Shown: positions 45,971 through 57,627 of the stretch, in pieces
How positions within the stretch are numbered: position 1 is the stretch's first letter
Layout: every line of letters begins with the position of its first letter
Assembly (NCBI RefSeq): GCF_001654845.1
Contig: NZ_LXES01000026.1
Location: 1 to 64,000 of the forward strand
Direction of reading: 5' to 3'
Source: Enterobacter soli ATCC BAA-2102
GTDB taxonomy: Bacteria; Pseudomonadota; Gammaproteobacteria; Enterobacterales; Enterobacteriaceae
Length of the DNA: 64,000 nucleotides
The notes under the pieces: model-generated
Seen by the model: only the letters and a program-made list of their open reading frames with translations
Databases searched by the model: none
What the model was told of the DNA's origin: nothing
Position numbers and translations under genes: made by a program

Positions 45971-47122
45971 ATGTTTGAACCTATGGAACTGACCAACGAC
46001 GCGGTGATTAAAGTCATCGGCGTCGGTGGTGGCGGCGGTAACGCTGTAGAGCATATGGTGCGTGAGCGTATCGAAGGCGTTGAATTCTTTGCGGTCAACA
46101 CTGATGCACAGGCACTGCGTAAGACGGCTGTAGGCCAGACTATTCAGATCGGTGGTGGTATTACCAAAGGTCTGGGCGCGGGGGCTAACCCTGAAGTCGG
46201 CCGTAATGCAGCTGAAGAAGATCGTGAAGCACTGCGTGCTGCGCTGGACGGTGCGGACATGGTGTTTATCGCAGCAGGTATGGGCGGTGGTACTGGTACC
46301 GGCGCGGCGCCTGTTGTTGCCGAAGTGGCAAAAGATTTAGGTATCCTGACCGTTGCTGTCGTGACGAAGCCTTTCAACTTTGAAGGCAAGAAGCGTATGG
46401 CATTCGCGGAGCAGGGTATCACTGAGCTGTCCAAACATGTGGACTCTCTGATCACTATCCCGAACGACAAGCTGTTGAAAGTTCTGGGTCGCGGTATTTC
46501 CCTGCTGGACGCTTTTGGCGCTGCAAACGACGTGCTGAAAGGTGCGGTTCAGGGTATCGCTGAACTGATTACCCGTCCTGGTCTGATGAACGTTGACTTT
46601 GCAGACGTTCGCACCGTGATGTCCGAAATGGGCTACGCGATGATGGGCTCTGGCGTGGCGAGCGGTGAAGACCGTGCAGAAGAAGCGGCTGAAATGGCTA
46701 TCTCTTCTCCACTGCTGGAAGATATCGACCTGTCTGGTGCGCGCGGCGTGCTGGTCAACATCACCGCTGGCTTTGACCTGCGTCTGGATGAGTTCGAAAC
46801 GGTGGGTAACACCATTCGTGCGTTCGCTTCTGACAACGCGACTGTGGTAATCGGTACTTCCCTTGACCCGGAAATGAACGACGAACTGCGCGTAACGGTT
46901 GTTGCCACCGGTATCGGTATGGACAAGCGTCCTGAGATTACCCTGGTGACCAACAAGCAGGCTCAGCAGCCAGTGATGGACCGCTACCAGCAGCACGGTA
47001 TGGCTCCGCTGACTCAAGAGCAGAAACCGGCCGCGAAAGTGGTAAACGACACGACTCCGCAAACGGCGAAAGAACCAGATTATCTGGATATCCCAGCGTT
47101 CCTGCGTAAGCAAGCTGACTAA
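45971..47122 (+). CDS. ftsZ: Cell division tubulin homologue FtsZ
   Basis: FtsZ polymerises with GTP to form the division ring. It has 383 residues as in E. coli. The tubulin signature GMGGGTGTGAAP lies near residues 103-114. The C-terminal peptide DYLDIPAFLRKQAD, which binds FtsA, ZipA and MinC, is intact. It is the last gene of the dcw cluster, 101 bp before lpxC. Confidence 0.98.
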   Translation: MFEPMELTNDAVIKVIGVGGGGGNAVEHMVRERIEGVEFFAVNTDAQALRKTAVGQTIQIGGGITKGLGAGANPEVGRNAAEEDREALRAALDGADMVFIAAGMGGGTGTGAAPVVAEVAKDLGILTVAVVTKPFNFEGKKRMAFAEQGITELSKHVDSLITIPNDKLLKVLGRGISLLDAFGAANDVLKGAVQGIAELITRPGLMNVDFADVRTVMSEMGYAMMGSGVASGEDRAEEAAEMAISSPLLEDIDLSGARGVLVNITAGFDLRLDEFETVGNTIRAFASDNATVVIGTSLDPEMNDELRVTVVATGIGMDKRPEITLVTNKQAQQPVMDRYQQHGMAPLTQEQKPAAKVVNDTTPQTAKEPDYLDIPAFLRKQAD

Positions 47123-47202
47123 GAATTGGCTGGAATTTGGGGATTTTCGCTCTTTGTGCTAAACTGGCCCACCGTTAGTGATATACACTCTCGGTTGGAT
47201 AG

Positions 47203-48141
<939 letters not shown>

Positions 48142-48167
48142 CGGTTCGAGCCGTTTCGTAAAAAATC

Positions 48168-48220
48168 GACTGGTTAACCTGGTACTCTCTCCGACCAGGG
48201 AGACCAGTCGTTTTTATTTT
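48168..48220 (+). terminator. terminator-like structure after lpxC
   Basis: An 8-bp outer stem (48168-48175 with 48203-48210) encloses a second CCTGGT/ACCAGG stem and is followed by a T-rich tract to 48220. Confidence 0.65.
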
Positions 48221-48420
48221 TACCCTTCTTCATTTTTGCCCCTGGTCCCTCAATCCTTTACCATACGTTGAAAATCTGTGCGTTAGCTGCATTCTTGACC
48301 GTTTTTGCCTGCTGCAATACGTCATTCCTGCTGATGTGCTTTGGCTTTAGTGGTAATATCTGGGCGCTAAAAAGAATAACTGAACTCAGCCTGTACGGGC
48401 TGGCTTATGTGGTGGAGCAA

Positions 48421-48924
48421 GTGAGCGGAATACTGACGCGCTGGCGACAATTTGGCAGACGTTACTTCTGGCCGCATCTCTTATTAGGGATGGTCGCGGC
48501 GAGCCTCGGCTTGCCTGTGCTCAGCAACAGCGCTGAAGCGGCGACGCCGACAAAGACCACCACCACAAAACACGACCTCTCCACGCGGGTTAATTTTACT
48601 AACCTCGCGTTGCTTGAAGCTAATCGCCGGCCAAATTTCTCGGTTGATTACTGGCACCAGCACGCCATTCGTACGGTTATCCGTCATCTTTCGTTTGCAA
48701 TGGCGCCACAGGCAATGCCTGTTGCCGAAGAAACGCTGCCGGTTCAGGCCCAACATCTCGCACTGCTGGACACGCTCAATGCGTTGCTGACGCAAGACAG
48801 CCAGCCGCCAGTTATTGTTCGCCAGCAGGCAAAAAACCGTTTTGTTCCTCCCGCGACGTTTACCGTCTCAACATGGATTAGCCAGGTTCAGGGCATCCGT
48901 GCCGGGCCTCAACGCCTCAGCTAA
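48421..48924 (+). CDS. secM: SecA translation regulator SecM
   Basis: SecM is an exported peptide whose ribosome stalling exposes the secA ribosome-binding site when secretion is poor. The GTG start, with GGAG upstream, matches K-12 ([11 protein letters not shown] follows) and gives 167 residues, three fewer than K-12. It has a long signal sequence (about 1-37, ending NSAEA). The arrest motif is at residues 147-163, with F147, W152, I153 and G158-I-R-A-G-P163 conserved. The region just before it is divergent. An in-frame ATG at 48268 is rejected. Confidence 0.92.
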   Translation: MSGILTRWRQFGRRYFWPHLLLGMVAASLGLPVLSNSAEAATPTKTTTTKHDLSTRVNFTNLALLEANRRPNFSVDYWHQHAIRTVIRHLSFAMAPQAMPVAEETLPVQAQHLALLDTLNALLTQDSQPPVIVRQQAKNRFVPPATFTVSTWISQVQGIRAGPQRLS

Positions 48925-48982
48925 ATTAACCTTTTCAATACCTTAATTTATCTGCCCACAATGGGGCGTTTGAGAATTTATT

Positions 48983-51688
48983 ATGTTAATCAAATTATTA
49001 ACCAAAGTTTTCGGTAGTCGTAACGATCGTACCCTGCGCCGTATGCGCAAAGCTGTCACTGTTATCAACGGTATGGAACCGGCGATGGAGAAGCTCTCTG
49101 ATGATGAGCTGAAAGCCAAAACCGGGGAATTCCGTGCGCGTCTGGAAAAAGGTGAATCCTTAGAAAGCCTGATCCCGGAAGCCTTTGCCGTCGTCCGTGA
49201 AGCAAGTAAGCGTGTGTTTGGAATGCGCCACTTCGACGTACAGCTGCTGGGTGGTATGGTTCTGAACGAACGCTGCATCGCAGAAATGCGTACCGGTGAA
49301 GGTAAAACCCTGACCGCAACCTTGCCTGCTTACCTGAACGCGCTGTCTGGCAAAGGCGTTCACGTTGTTACCGTCAACGACTACCTGGCGCAGCGTGACG
49401 CCGAAAACAACCGTCCACTGTTCGAATTCTTAGGCATGACCGTGGGTATCAACATGTCCGGACTGCCAGCACCGGCTAAGCGTGATGCCTATAACGCGGA
49501 TATCACTTACGGTACGAACAACGAATACGGCTTCGACTACCTGCGCGACAACATGGCATTTAGCCCTGAAGAGCGTGTACAGCGTAAACTGCACTATGCG
49601 CTGGTGGATGAGGTGGACTCCATTCTGATCGACGAAGCGCGTACTCCGCTTATCATCTCTGGCCCGGCTGAAGACAGCTCCGAGATGTACCGTAAAGTCG
49701 ACAAAATCATTCCACACCTGCTGCGTCAGGAAAAAGAAGACTCCGATACTTTCCAGGGCGAAGGCCACTTCTCCGTGGATGAAAAAGCGCGTCAGGTTAA
49801 CCTGACGGAACGCGGCCTGGTGAAAATTGAAGAGCTGCTGGTTGCTCAGGGCATCATGGACGAGGGCGAGTCACTGTACTCCCCGAGCAATATTATGCTG
49901 ATGCACCACGTAACTGCGGCACTGCGCGCTCATGCGCTGTTTACCCGCGACGTGGATTACATCGTAAAAGACGGTGAAGTTATCATCGTTGATGAACACA
50001 CCGGTCGTACCATGCAGGGTCGTCGCTGGTCCGATGGTCTGCACCAGGCTGTTGAAGCCAAAGAAGGTGTGGATATTCAAAATGAAAACCAGACGCTGGC
50101 ATCCATCACCTTCCAGAACTACTTCCGTCTGTACGAGAAGCTGGCAGGGATGACCGGTACCGCAGATACCGAAGCGTTTGAATTCAGCTCCATCTACAAA
50201 CTGGATACCGTGGTTGTTCCTACTAACCGTCCGATGATCCGTAAGGATATGCCGGATCTGGTTTACATGACTGAAGCGGAAAAAATCCAGGCGATCATTG
50301 AAGACATTCGCGATCGTACCGCGGCTGGTCAACCGGTTCTGGTGGGTACCATTTCCATCGAGAAATCCGAAGTGGTCTCTAATGAACTGACCAAAGCGGG
50401 CATTAAACACAACGTACTGAACGCCAAGTTCCACGCCAAAGAAGCCGATATCGTTGCGCAGGCGGGTTACCCAGCGGCGGTGACCATCGCCACCAACATG
50501 GCGGGTCGTGGTACCGATATTATGCTCGGCGGTAGCTGGCAGGCTGAAGTTGCTGAGCTGGAAGACCCAACGCCAGAACAGATTGCTCAGATCAAAGCTG
50601 ACTGGCAGGTGCGTCACGATGCGGTTCTGGCTTCCGGTGGTTTACACATCATTGGTACCGAACGTCACGAATCTCGTCGTATCGATAACCAGCTGCGTGG
50701 TCGTGCGGGTCGTCAGGGTGATGCCGGTTCTTCCCGCTTCTACCTGTCTATGGAAGATGCACTGATGCGTATTTTCGCCTCTGACCGTGTATCCGGCATG
50801 ATGCGTAAACTGGGCATGAAGCCTGGCGAAGCGATTGAACACCCGTGGGTCACTAAAGCGATTGCTAACGCTCAGCGCAAAGTTGAAAGCCGTAACTTCG
50901 ACATTCGTAAGCAGCTGCTGGAATATGATGACGTGGCTAACGATCAGCGTCGCGCCATCTACACCCAGCGTAACGAACTGTTGGACGTGTCCGACGTGAG
51001 CGAAACCATCAACAGCATCCGTGAAGATGTGTTCAAAGCGACCATCGATGGCCACATTCCGCCGCAGTCCCTGGAAGAAATGTGGGATGTCGAAGGCTTG
51101 CAGGAACGTCTGAAAAACGACTTCGACCTTGAACTGCCAATCAAAGAGTGGCTGGACAAAGAGCCGGAACTGCATGAAGAAACCCTGCGCGAACGTATTT
51201 TCGAAACCGCGCTGGAAGTTTACAAGCGTAAAGAAGAAGTGGTTGGCGCTGAGATGATGCGTCACTTTGAGAAAGGCGTCATGCTGCAAACGCTGGACTC
51301 CCTGTGGAAAGAGCACCTGGCGGCGATGGATTACCTGCGCCAGGGTATCCACCTGCGTGGCTATGCGCAGAAGGATCCGAAACAGGAATACAAACGCGAA
51401 TCCTTCGCCATGTTTGCTTCCATGCTGGAGTCACTGAAGTATGAAGTGATCAGCACCCTGAGCAAAGTTCAGGTGCGGATGCCGGAAGAAGTAGAAGCGA
51501 TGGAGCAGCAGCGTCGTGAAGAAGCGGAGCGCCTGGCGCAGATGCAACAGCTGAGCCACCAGACAGACGACAGCGAAGCGGCTGCGGCTATCGCGGCACA
51601 AACCGGTGACCGTAAAGTCGGGCGTAACGATCCGTGCCCATGCGGCTCCGGTAAAAAATACAAGGCGTGCCACGGTCGTCTGAGCTAA
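48983..51688 (+). CDS. secA: Preprotein translocase ATPase SecA
   Basis: SecA drives post-translational export through SecYEG. It has 901 residues as in E. coli. Walker A MRTGEGKT lies near residues 102-109, with [12 protein letters not shown] (Walker B) and [17 protein letters not shown] further on. The C-terminal zinc motif [14 protein letters not shown] is intact and would bind SecB and lipids. It is 58 bp after secM, whose arrest controls its translation. Confidence 0.98.
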   Translation: MLIKLLTKVFGSRNDRTLRRMRKAVTVINGMEPAMEKLSDDELKAKTGEFRARLEKGESLESLIPEAFAVVREASKRVFGMRHFDVQLLGGMVLNERCIAEMRTGEGKTLTATLPAYLNALSGKGVHVVTVNDYLAQRDAENNRPLFEFLGMTVGINMSGLPAPAKRDAYNADITYGTNNEYGFDYLRDNMAFSPEERVQRKLHYALVDEVDSILIDEARTPLIISGPAEDSSEMYRKVDKIIPHLLRQEKEDSDTFQGEGHFSVDEKARQVNLTERGLVKIEELLVAQGIMDEGESLYSPSNIMLMHHVTAALRAHALFTRDVDYIVKDGEVIIVDEHTGRTMQGRRWSDGLHQAVEAKEGVDIQNENQTLASITFQNYFRLYEKLAGMTGTADTEAFEFSSIYKLDTVVVPTNRPMIRKDMPDLVYMTEAEKIQAIIEDIRDRTAAGQPVLVGTISIEKSEVVSNELTKAGIKHNVLNAKFHAKEADIVAQAGYPAAVTIATNMAGRGTDIMLGGSWQAEVAELEDPTPEQIAQIKADWQVRHDAVLASGGLHIIGTERHESRRIDNQLRGRAGRQGDAGSSRFYLSMEDALMRIFASDRVSGMMRKLGMKPGEAIEHPWVTKAIANAQRKVESRNFDIRKQLLEYDDVANDQRRAIYTQRNELLDVSDVSETINSIREDVFKATIDGHIPPQSLEEMWDVEGLQERLKNDFDLELPIKEWLDKEPELHEETLRERIFETALEVYKRKEEVVGAEMMRHFEKGVMLQTLDSLWKEHLAAMDYLRQGIHLRGYAQKDPKQEYKRESFAMFASMLESLKYEVISTLSKVQVRMPEEVEAMEQQRREEAERLAQMQQLSHQTDDSEAAAAIAAQTGDRKVGRNDPCPCGSGKKYKACHGRLS

Positions 51689-51705
51689 GAACGTAACATA
51701 ATCTA

Positions 51706-51732
51706 AAAGGCGCAGAAATCTGCGCCTTTTTT
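51706..51732 (+). terminator. secA terminator
   Basis: A 9-10-bp GC-rich stem (about 51707-51715 with 51720-51728) is followed by a T-run to 51732, just before the mutT start. mutT may be reached by readthrough or by its own promoter. Confidence 0.75.
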
Positions 51733-51746
51733 ATGGAAGTCACACT

Positions 51747-52139
51747 ATGAAAACACTGCAAATTGCCGTCGGGATCATTCGCAACCCACAAAACCAGATC
51801 TTCATTACCCAGCGGGCAGCCGATGCTCATATGGCGAATAAGTGGGAATTTCCGGGGGGAAAGATTGAATCAGGTGAAACGCCGGAACAGGCGCTGATTC
51901 GCGAGCTTCAGGAGGAGGTCGGGATCACACCTATTGGAGCAACACTTTTCGATAAGCTCGAGTACCAGTTCCCTGACCGCCACATCACATTGTGGTTCTG
52001 GCTTGTCGAAAACTGGGAAGGGGAACCCTGGGGAAAAGAGGGGCAGCCTGGTCACTGGGTTGAACTTCAGGCAAGTGATGCCGATAAATTCCCGCCAGCT
52101 AATGAGCCTGTGATCTTAAGATTAGCCGCACAGCCGTAG
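51747..52139 (+). CDS. mutT: 8-oxo-dGTP diphosphatase MutT
   Basis: MutT removes mutagenic 8-oxo-dGTP from the nucleotide pool. It has 130 residues. The Nudix box (residues about 38-60, GGKIESGETPEQALIRELQE then EVG) has all consensus residues GX5EX7REUXEEXGU. The chosen ATG follows the secA terminator by 14 bp. It converges with yacG. Confidence 0.96.
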   Translation: MKTLQIAVGIIRNPQNQIFITQRAADAHMANKWEFPGGKIESGETPEQALIRELQEEVGITPIGATLFDKLEYQFPDRHITLWFWLVENWEGEPWGKEGQPGHWVELQASDADKFPPANEPVILRLAAQP

Positions 52140-52168
52140 GCCTGCTAAGCGAAGCGCCAGCAGGCTTT
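52140..52168 (+). terminator. mutT 3' hairpin
   Basis: A 7-bp stem (52140-52146 with 52159-52165) begins one base after the mutT stop and is followed by a short TTT. It lies between convergent mutT and yacG. Confidence 0.5.
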
Positions 52169-52173
52169 ACAGA

Positions 52174-52371
52174 TTACTGCTGGTTTTCACTCCAGTCATC
52201 GCTGTCAGAGAGATCGCCTTCGCTTGGAATGCGCTTCTCTTCCGCCGCCCATTCTCCCAGGTCAATGAGCTGGCAGCGTTTGCAGCAGAACGGGCGAAAT
52301 GGACTCACTTCGCCCCAGACGACAGTTTTCCCACAGGTCGGGCAGCTTACGGTTGTTACGTCAGACATCAA
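52174..52371 (-). CDS. yacG: DNA gyrase inhibitor YacG
   Basis: YacG is a 65-residue zinc-ribbon protein that binds GyrB and inhibits gyrase in E. coli. The four zinc cysteines occur as CPTC at residues 9-12 and CCKRC ending near 32. A C-terminal acidic tail ([11 protein letters not shown]) follows. It is the last gene of coaE-zapD-yacG, 6 bp after zapD. Confidence 0.95.
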   Translation of the reverse strand: MMSDVTTVSCPTCGKTVVWGEVSPFRPFCCKRCQLIDLGEWAAEEKRIPSEGDLSDSDDWSENQQ

Positions 52372-52377
52372 TACTCC

Positions 52378-53121
52378 TTAACAGCAGGCCAGCTCAAAAT
52401 CGAGGCGCTCAGGCACGAGGCCATTTTCGCTGTCCAGAGGCATAAATCTAATCGCAAAGCGGCTTTTGTGGCCGGAGATTTGCGGGTAAAGCTGATCGCT
52501 CAGGGACAAATTCAGGCGCAGTAGATCGGCATCATCACCGTTATCCTGGTAAAAACCATTCAGGCTGGTTTGCTTGCGGAAAGGCGCTGAATTGCGTACC
52601 AGGTCGAGAATGAGTGATAACGTCTGGTTCATTGGCTCCAGGCTTGCAAGCCAGCTATTCACCTGCGCATCACGCTGGGTTTGCGGCATGTGCAGCCACA
52701 TATGGAGTGTCGGCAGGTCAAAGCTGCAACAGCCGCCAGGAATGCTCAGACGCTGACGGACCAGGCCGATAAGCCGGTCTTCACGCAGGAATTGCCCCAC
52801 GCGGGGTGCGGCCATCAGCACACTGCTGCTGGTTTTCAGTTGCTGGCGAAGTGAATCAATACGACTCTGATCAACGCCCGGCACTTCAGCCCAGGCCTGC
52901 AATTTACGCTGCTGGCGCTCAAGCTCTTTTAATAATTCGGTGCGAACATCACCGCGTTCAATGACATCGAGCAGATCGCCAACATTGCGGAAAAAATGCA
53001 GCGCAGTGGCGTGATCGTTAACAGGCAGATGGTGTGTAAGCTGTTGAACTAAAAACTCGATACGCAGCCAGGTACGCATTTTTTCGTTAAGCGGGTGCTC
53101 AAAAAGGATATGAGTAGACAT
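52378..53121 (-). CDS. zapD: Cell division protein ZapD
   Basis: ZapD (YacF) crosslinks FtsZ filaments at the division ring. Its 247 residues match E. coli along the whole length ([18 protein letters not shown] start). It is mostly alpha-helical with a C-terminal beta domain. It overlaps coaE by one base on the minus strand. Confidence 0.95.
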   Translation of the reverse strand: MSTHILFEHPLNEKMRTWLRIEFLVQQLTHHLPVNDHATALHFFRNVGDLLDVIERGDVRTELLKELERQQRKLQAWAEVPGVDQSRIDSLRQQLKTSSSVLMAAPRVGQFLREDRLIGLVRQRLSIPGGCCSFDLPTLHMWLHMPQTQRDAQVNSWLASLEPMNQTLSLILDLVRNSAPFRKQTSLNGFYQDNGDDADLLRLNLSLSDQLYPQISGHKSRFAIRFMPLDSENGLVPERLDFELACC

Positions 53122-53741
53122 TATGGTTTTTCCTGTGCAACGGCCTGCGCGGCGAACGTCAGATACTGCGCGTGCAGACGGGCAACATCCGATGCAAGAG
53201 CATCTGGTGCGCCGTTATTATCAATAACATCATCCGCAACAGCAAGGCGCGCTTCACGCGTGACCTGAGCAGCAAGAATTTGTTCAGCATGTTCACGCGA
53301 GACATGGTCGCGCGTCATTGTTCGCTCGATCTGCGTTTCGGGGGAAACATCGATAACCAGAACCCGGTCGGCTTTTTTGTGAAGCTGATTTTCCACCAAC
53401 AGCGGTACAACCCACAGTACGTAGGGTGAGCGGGCTTCAGCAATCTGACGCTGGGTTTCCTGGTGGATAATGGGGTGGAGCAGGGCATTAAGCCAGGCTT
53501 TTTCTGAAGAATCAGAAAAAATGCACTCGCGAAGCTGGCGACGATTGAGCGTGCCATCAGCATTGATGACTTCACGCCCGAAATGCGCTTCGATGGCCTT
53601 TAATGCGGGTGTATTGGGTTCTACCACCTGACGGGCAATAATATCGGCATCAATAATCGGGATGCCCAGACGAGAAAAAGCGTCTGCAACGGTGCTTTTG
53701 CCACTACCGATGCCGCCGGTTAACGCGACGATGTACCCCAT
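53121..53741 (-). CDS. coaE: Dephospho-CoA kinase CoaE
   Basis: CoaE phosphorylates dephospho-CoA, the last step of coenzyme A synthesis. It has 206 residues as in E. coli. The P-loop GGIGSGKST is at residues 9-17. It is the first gene of a three-gene minus-strand operon, divergent from guaC. Confidence 0.96.
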   Translation of the reverse strand: MGYIVALTGGIGSGKSTVADAFSRLGIPIIDADIIARQVVEPNTPALKAIEAHFGREVINADGTLNRRQLRECIFSDSSEKAWLNALLHPIIHQETQRQIAEARSPYVLWVVPLLVENQLHKKADRVLVIDVSPETQIERTMTRDHVSREHAEQILAAQVTREARLAVADDVIDNNGAPDALASDVARLHAQYLTFAAQAVAQEKP

Positions 53742-53885
53742 TAAATCAAATCCTGGGAATTATTCATTATTAAAATCAGTTGCTTAAAATTTAAACTTAG
53801 AGCAGCGAACGGTTAACTCTCTTTACCCGCTTTCTACCAGGTAAATTTATAGGATTGTAGCGTAAAAAAAGAGAATTTCGCAGTC

Positions 53886-53913
53886 TTGCGGAGCAGGTAT
53901 TAGTGCGTATGAT
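53886..53913 (+). promoter_or_regulatory. guaC promoter (candidate)
   Basis: TTGCGG (53886-53891) and TATGAT (53908-53913) are 16 bp apart in the coaE-guaC divergent gap, about 55 bp before guaC. Confidence 0.4.
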
Positions 53914-53969
53914 AGCGTCACTGGAGTTGTGCTTTTAACATATTTGCCTCTAACCCCAGGAATCCGCAC

Positions 53970-55013
53970 ATGCGTATCGAAGAAGATCTGAAGTTAGGTT
54001 TCAAAGACGTTCTTATCCGCCCTAAACGCTCTACACTGAAAAGTCGCTCAGACGTTGAACTCGAACGTCACTTCACCTTTAAACATTCCGGTCAGACCTG
54101 GTCTGGTGTGCCAATCATTGCTGCCAACATGGACACCGTGGGTACCTTTGCAATGGCAACGGCGCTGGCTAAATTCGATGTCCTTACCGCCGTGCATAAG
54201 CACTACAGCCCTGAAGAGTGGAATGCCTTTGTGGCGTCCTCGTCTGACGATGTTGTTAAACATGTCATGGTTTCTACCGGCACATCCGATGCGGATTTTG
54301 AAAAGACCAAACAGATCCTGGCGGCTAACCCGGCGCTGAATTTCGTTTGTATTGATGTCGCAAATGGTTACTCAGAGCACTTCGTACAGTTCGTCAGCAA
54401 AGCGCGTGAAGCCTGGCCGACCAAAACCATTATCGCGGGTAATGTTGTGACCGGCGAAATGTGTGAAGAGCTGATCCTCTCCGGCGCGGATATCGTGAAA
54501 GTGGGCATTGGCCCGGGCTCCGTGTGTACCACGCGTGTGAAAACCGGTGTGGGCTACCCGCAGCTTTCTGCGGTGATTGAGTGTGCTGATGCAGCCCACG
54601 GTCTTGGCGGCCAGATTATCAGCGACGGCGGTTGTACCATGCCGGGCGATGTGGCTAAAGCCTTTGGTGGCGGTGCCGATTTCGTGATGCTCGGCGGAAT
54701 GCTGGCGGGTCACGAAGAGAGTGGCGGTACGGTGGTTGAAGAGAACAGCGAGAAATTTATGCTGTTCTACGGTATGAGCTCTGAATCCGCGATGACCCGT
54801 CATGTGGGTGGCGTGGCAAAATATCGTGCAGCAGAAGGTAAAACCGTGAAGCTGCCACTGCGCGGCCCGGTGGATCTTACCGCGCTGGATATCCTCGGTG
54901 GCCTGCGTTCTGCTTGTACCTACGTTGGTGCATCTCGCCTGAAAGAGCTGACGAAACGTACCACGTTTATCCGCGTTCAGGAGCAGGAAAACCGCGTATT
55001 CAATAGCCTGTAA
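53970..55013 (+). CDS. guaC: GMP reductase GuaC
   Basis: GuaC converts GMP to IMP with NADPH and release of ammonia, linking guanine to adenine nucleotide pools. It has 347 residues as in E. coli. The IMPDH/GMPR loop [11 protein letters not shown] contains the catalytic cysteine near residue 186, and [24 protein letters not shown] is the phosphate-binding region. It is monocistronic, and a 12-bp perfect hairpin follows. Confidence 0.97.
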   Translation: MRIEEDLKLGFKDVLIRPKRSTLKSRSDVELERHFTFKHSGQTWSGVPIIAANMDTVGTFAMATALAKFDVLTAVHKHYSPEEWNAFVASSSDDVVKHVMVSTGTSDADFEKTKQILAANPALNFVCIDVANGYSEHFVQFVSKAREAWPTKTIIAGNVVTGEMCEELILSGADIVKVGIGPGSVCTTRVKTGVGYPQLSAVIECADAAHGLGGQIISDGGCTMPGDVAKAFGGGADFVMLGGMLAGHEESGGTVVEENSEKFMLFYGMSSESAMTRHVGGVAKYRAAEGKTVKLPLRGPVDLTALDILGGLRSACTYVGASRLKELTKRTTFIRVQEQENRVFNSL

Positions 55014-55020
55014 TGGCTCA

Positions 55021-55046
55021 TGCTGGCGCACATCTGTGCGCCAGCA
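55021..55046. terminator. guaC/hofC convergent hairpin
   Basis: A 12-bp perfect stem (55021-55032 with 55035-55046) fills the gap between convergent guaC and hofC. No T-run follows on either side. Confidence 0.5.
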
Positions 55047-56243
55047 CTAACCCGCACTCATCGCATCCCCCAGATGGAAAATCGGTAAGTACATCGCAAC
55101 CACCAGCGTACCGATAATGACTCCCGTCACAATCAACAGTATTGGCTCCAGCAGTGCCGCCAGGTTATCTGCTTGCTGGAACGTTTGCTCCATGTGGTGA
55201 TGAGCAAGATTCTCCAGCATGATATCAAGAGCCCCGGAAACTTCCCCGGTGCGTATCAGTTGAATACAGAGTGGTGTAAACACCGCAGCATGGTGAAATG
55301 CTGACCAGACCGGCATTCCCTGTTCGATTTTCTCCCGCATCCCCTGAATCACATCCCGCCAGAATGGATTTTCAACAGTCTCTTCCGCGCTTTCCAGACC
55401 TTGTAAAAAGGCGATACCAGCCTGCTGAGTGAGTGACAGCACAGTAAAGATCTGCCCCAGTTTTTGCCCCCTGGCCAGTGCACCCATAACGGGTAAGTTC
55501 AGCACTATCCGCTGACTCACTCGCTGCCATCGCACATGGCGCCGAAGACGATAAATAACAACGGGCGGAATGAGCACTAATGTGGCCAGAATTATTGCCC
55601 ATTTCTGAATGAACACAGCCAGCCCCATTACCATCTGCGTTAACAGCGGCAGAGGGGTATTAAATGTTCTGTAGATAGCCGCGAACTCTGGCAAGACCAG
55701 TGTGACCATCGCCAGTACAACGGCAACGGCCAGCGTCAAGATTATCACCGGGTAGCGCAGCGCTTTTTTTACCTTCGCATTAAGCTGCTGCTGCGATTTT
55801 TGTTGTTGCGCGAGCTGGCGGCAACACTCTTCCAGCTTGCCCGTGAGCTCACCTGTTTTCACCATTGAAACGTAGAGCGGGCTGAATACCTCTGGCCATT
55901 TTTTTAATGCCGTAGACAAGGCACATCCTTCGCTAAGATCGTCAGACAGACTCTGCAACAGTGCCTGCCACTGCGTGACCGGGTGCTGCTGCGCCAGCAT
56001 CTCGAGACTGTGAGACAGCGTAAGCCCTGCCTTCAGAAGCGTCGCGAGCTGTCGAAAAATGTCATAGCAGTGGTGGGACTGCCATCGACGATGCTGCGAA
56101 CAGCGCACCAGCGCCAAAGGATGCAGTGCTTTTCGCATTAATGCCGAAAATGCGGCTTCACGGTTGATGGCCCACATCACCCCGTTTTGTAATTCGCCTT
56201 CATCTGTAAGCGCCCGCCAGCGCCAGAGCTGGTTAGCCGCCAT
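55047..56243 (-). CDS. hofC: Type IV pilus assembly protein HofC (PilC-like)
   Basis: HofC is the PilC/GspF-type inner-membrane platform protein of a type IV pilus-like system. The start MAANQLWRWRAL aligns with K-12 HofC and gives 398 residues; 25 further in-frame codons upstream are rejected. Two GspF domains are visible, each with a FRQLATLLKAGLTLSHSLE-like block, and three transmembrane segments. It overlaps hofB by 11 bp. It is clearly more divergent from K-12 than its neighbours. Confidence 0.93.
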   Translation of the reverse strand: MAANQLWRWRALTDEGELQNGVMWAINREAAFSALMRKALHPLALVRCSQHRRWQSHHCYDIFRQLATLLKAGLTLSHSLEMLAQQHPVTQWQALLQSLSDDLSEGCALSTALKKWPEVFSPLYVSMVKTGELTGKLEECCRQLAQQQKSQQQLNAKVKKALRYPVIILTLAVAVVLAMVTLVLPEFAAIYRTFNTPLPLLTQMVMGLAVFIQKWAIILATLVLIPPVVIYRLRRHVRWQRVSQRIVLNLPVMGALARGQKLGQIFTVLSLTQQAGIAFLQGLESAEETVENPFWRDVIQGMREKIEQGMPVWSAFHHAAVFTPLCIQLIRTGEVSGALDIMLENLAHHHMEQTFQQADNLAALLEPILLIVTGVIIGTLVVAMYLPIFHLGDAMSAG

Positions 56244-57615
56244 TGGGCATTCCCAGCACTCGCACCAACTCTTCCACGGTAGTGAGTCCTTGCTCAACCG
56301 CCATACAGCCATGTTCAAACAGGCTGGTCATCCCGGTCTGCCGGGCGCTTGCCTCGATAACCTCAATTGCGGCACCACTGGAAATGGCCTGACGCAAGTC
56401 GTTATCGATGGTCAGCACCTCAAACAGGGCAATCCGGCCATAAAAACCGTGATAGCAACGATCGCATCCAGTTGGTCGCCACTGCGGAAGCTCTCGCGAC
56501 CAAAGTGTATGAGGTAATACGGCGTTGTTCTGCCCCTGCTGTCGGCAATGGGGGCACAAGCGGCGAACCAGACGCTGTGCTACGACCAGAGAGAGTGCTG
56601 AAGAGATCATCCAGCGAGCGACACCCATTTGCTGCAAACGGATCAGCGTCTCTGCCGTAGAATTGGTATGAAGAGTGGAGAGCACCAGGTGCCCGGTCTG
56701 TGCGGCATTGATGGCAATTTCTGCCGTTTCGCCATCACGAATTTCACCCACCATGATGATGTCAGGATCCTGGCGTAGCAGGGCGCGCAATACGCTTTGA
56801 AAGGTGAGCCCGGAACGCGGGTTAATTTGGGTCTGATTGAGCCCTGCGAGCGGGATTTCGATAGGATCTTCTACGCTGCAAATGTTCACATCCGGCGTGT
56901 TACGCGCCTGCAAGGCGCTGTAGAGGGTGACGGTTTTACCACTCCCTGTTGGCCCGGTGACCAGGATCAACCCCTGTGGCTGGTGCAGCATTTCGGTAAA
57001 TCGGGCCTGCTGCTCTGCACTCATGCCCAGCTGCGCAATATCCAGCGCCTGCTGTTCCTGCTGTAGCAGACGCAGAACGATTTTCTCCCCGCCACTACAG
57101 GGCAGGGTGGCGATACGAAAAGAGACCGGTTCGTTTGCCAGTTCGACCGTAAACTGCCCATCCTGGGGCAGACGTCGTTCCGCAATATCCAGGTTACCCA
57201 GCACTTTTAGCCGCGCGGTGAGCGAGGTTGCCAGCCCGGCGTTGAGGGTGGTATGCGGATTGAGTACCCCATCGATACGCAGGCGAATATGGCAAGCGTG
57301 TTCCGACGGCTCAATATGAATATCTGACGCCCGTTGACGCATGGCCTGCAACAACGTGTGGTTGAGAATATCCACCGCGGAGAGGGCCGTTGATGCCACA
57401 GGCAGATGTGATTGCGATGCCAACTGCTGGTGTTTTTCCATGCGCTCGCTCGTCCAGCATTCGATATCAATGCGCTTTTGCGTCGCGAAACGTAAGGCTT
57501 CCATCAGCTCAGCAGCCGGTGTGCCCACCACCGCGATGTTGACCATGCTCGCATCGCTTGTGAGCAGCTGTGCATGGTGGCGCTGACAGAGTGCCATAAG
57601 TTGTTCCGTATTCAT
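56233..57615 (-). CDS. hofB: Type IV pilus assembly ATPase HofB (PilB-like)
   Basis: HofB is the GspE/PilB-type secretion ATPase for the ppdD pilin. It has 460 residues. Walker A GPTGSGKTVTLYSAL, the Asp box EDPIEI and Walker B IMVGEIRDGETA are present. A tetracysteine zinc site is formed by CPHC and CDRC in the C-terminal third. It lies 12 bp after ppdD and overlaps hofC. Confidence 0.95.
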   Translation of the reverse strand: MNTEQLMALCQRHHAQLLTSDASMVNIAVVGTPAAELMEALRFATQKRIDIECWTSERMEKHQQLASQSHLPVASTALSAVDILNHTLLQAMRQRASDIHIEPSEHACHIRLRIDGVLNPHTTLNAGLATSLTARLKVLGNLDIAERRLPQDGQFTVELANEPVSFRIATLPCSGGEKIVLRLLQQEQQALDIAQLGMSAEQQARFTEMLHQPQGLILVTGPTGSGKTVTLYSALQARNTPDVNICSVEDPIEIPLAGLNQTQINPRSGLTFQSVLRALLRQDPDIIMVGEIRDGETAEIAINAAQTGHLVLSTLHTNSTAETLIRLQQMGVARWMISSALSLVVAQRLVRRLCPHCRQQGQNNAVLPHTLWSRELPQWRPTGCDRCYHGFYGRIALFEVLTIDNDLRQAISSGAAIEVIEASARQTGMTSLFEHGCMAVEQGLTTVEELVRVLGMPNGG

Positions 57616-57627
57616 CGACCGCTCCTG

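Noticed and set aside
46337..47113. 258-codon minus-strand frame opposite ftsZ
   Set aside because: Shadow of the strongly codon-biased ftsZ; no independent evidence.
49871..50617. 248-codon minus-strand frame opposite secA
   Set aside because: Shadow of secA with no domain resemblance.
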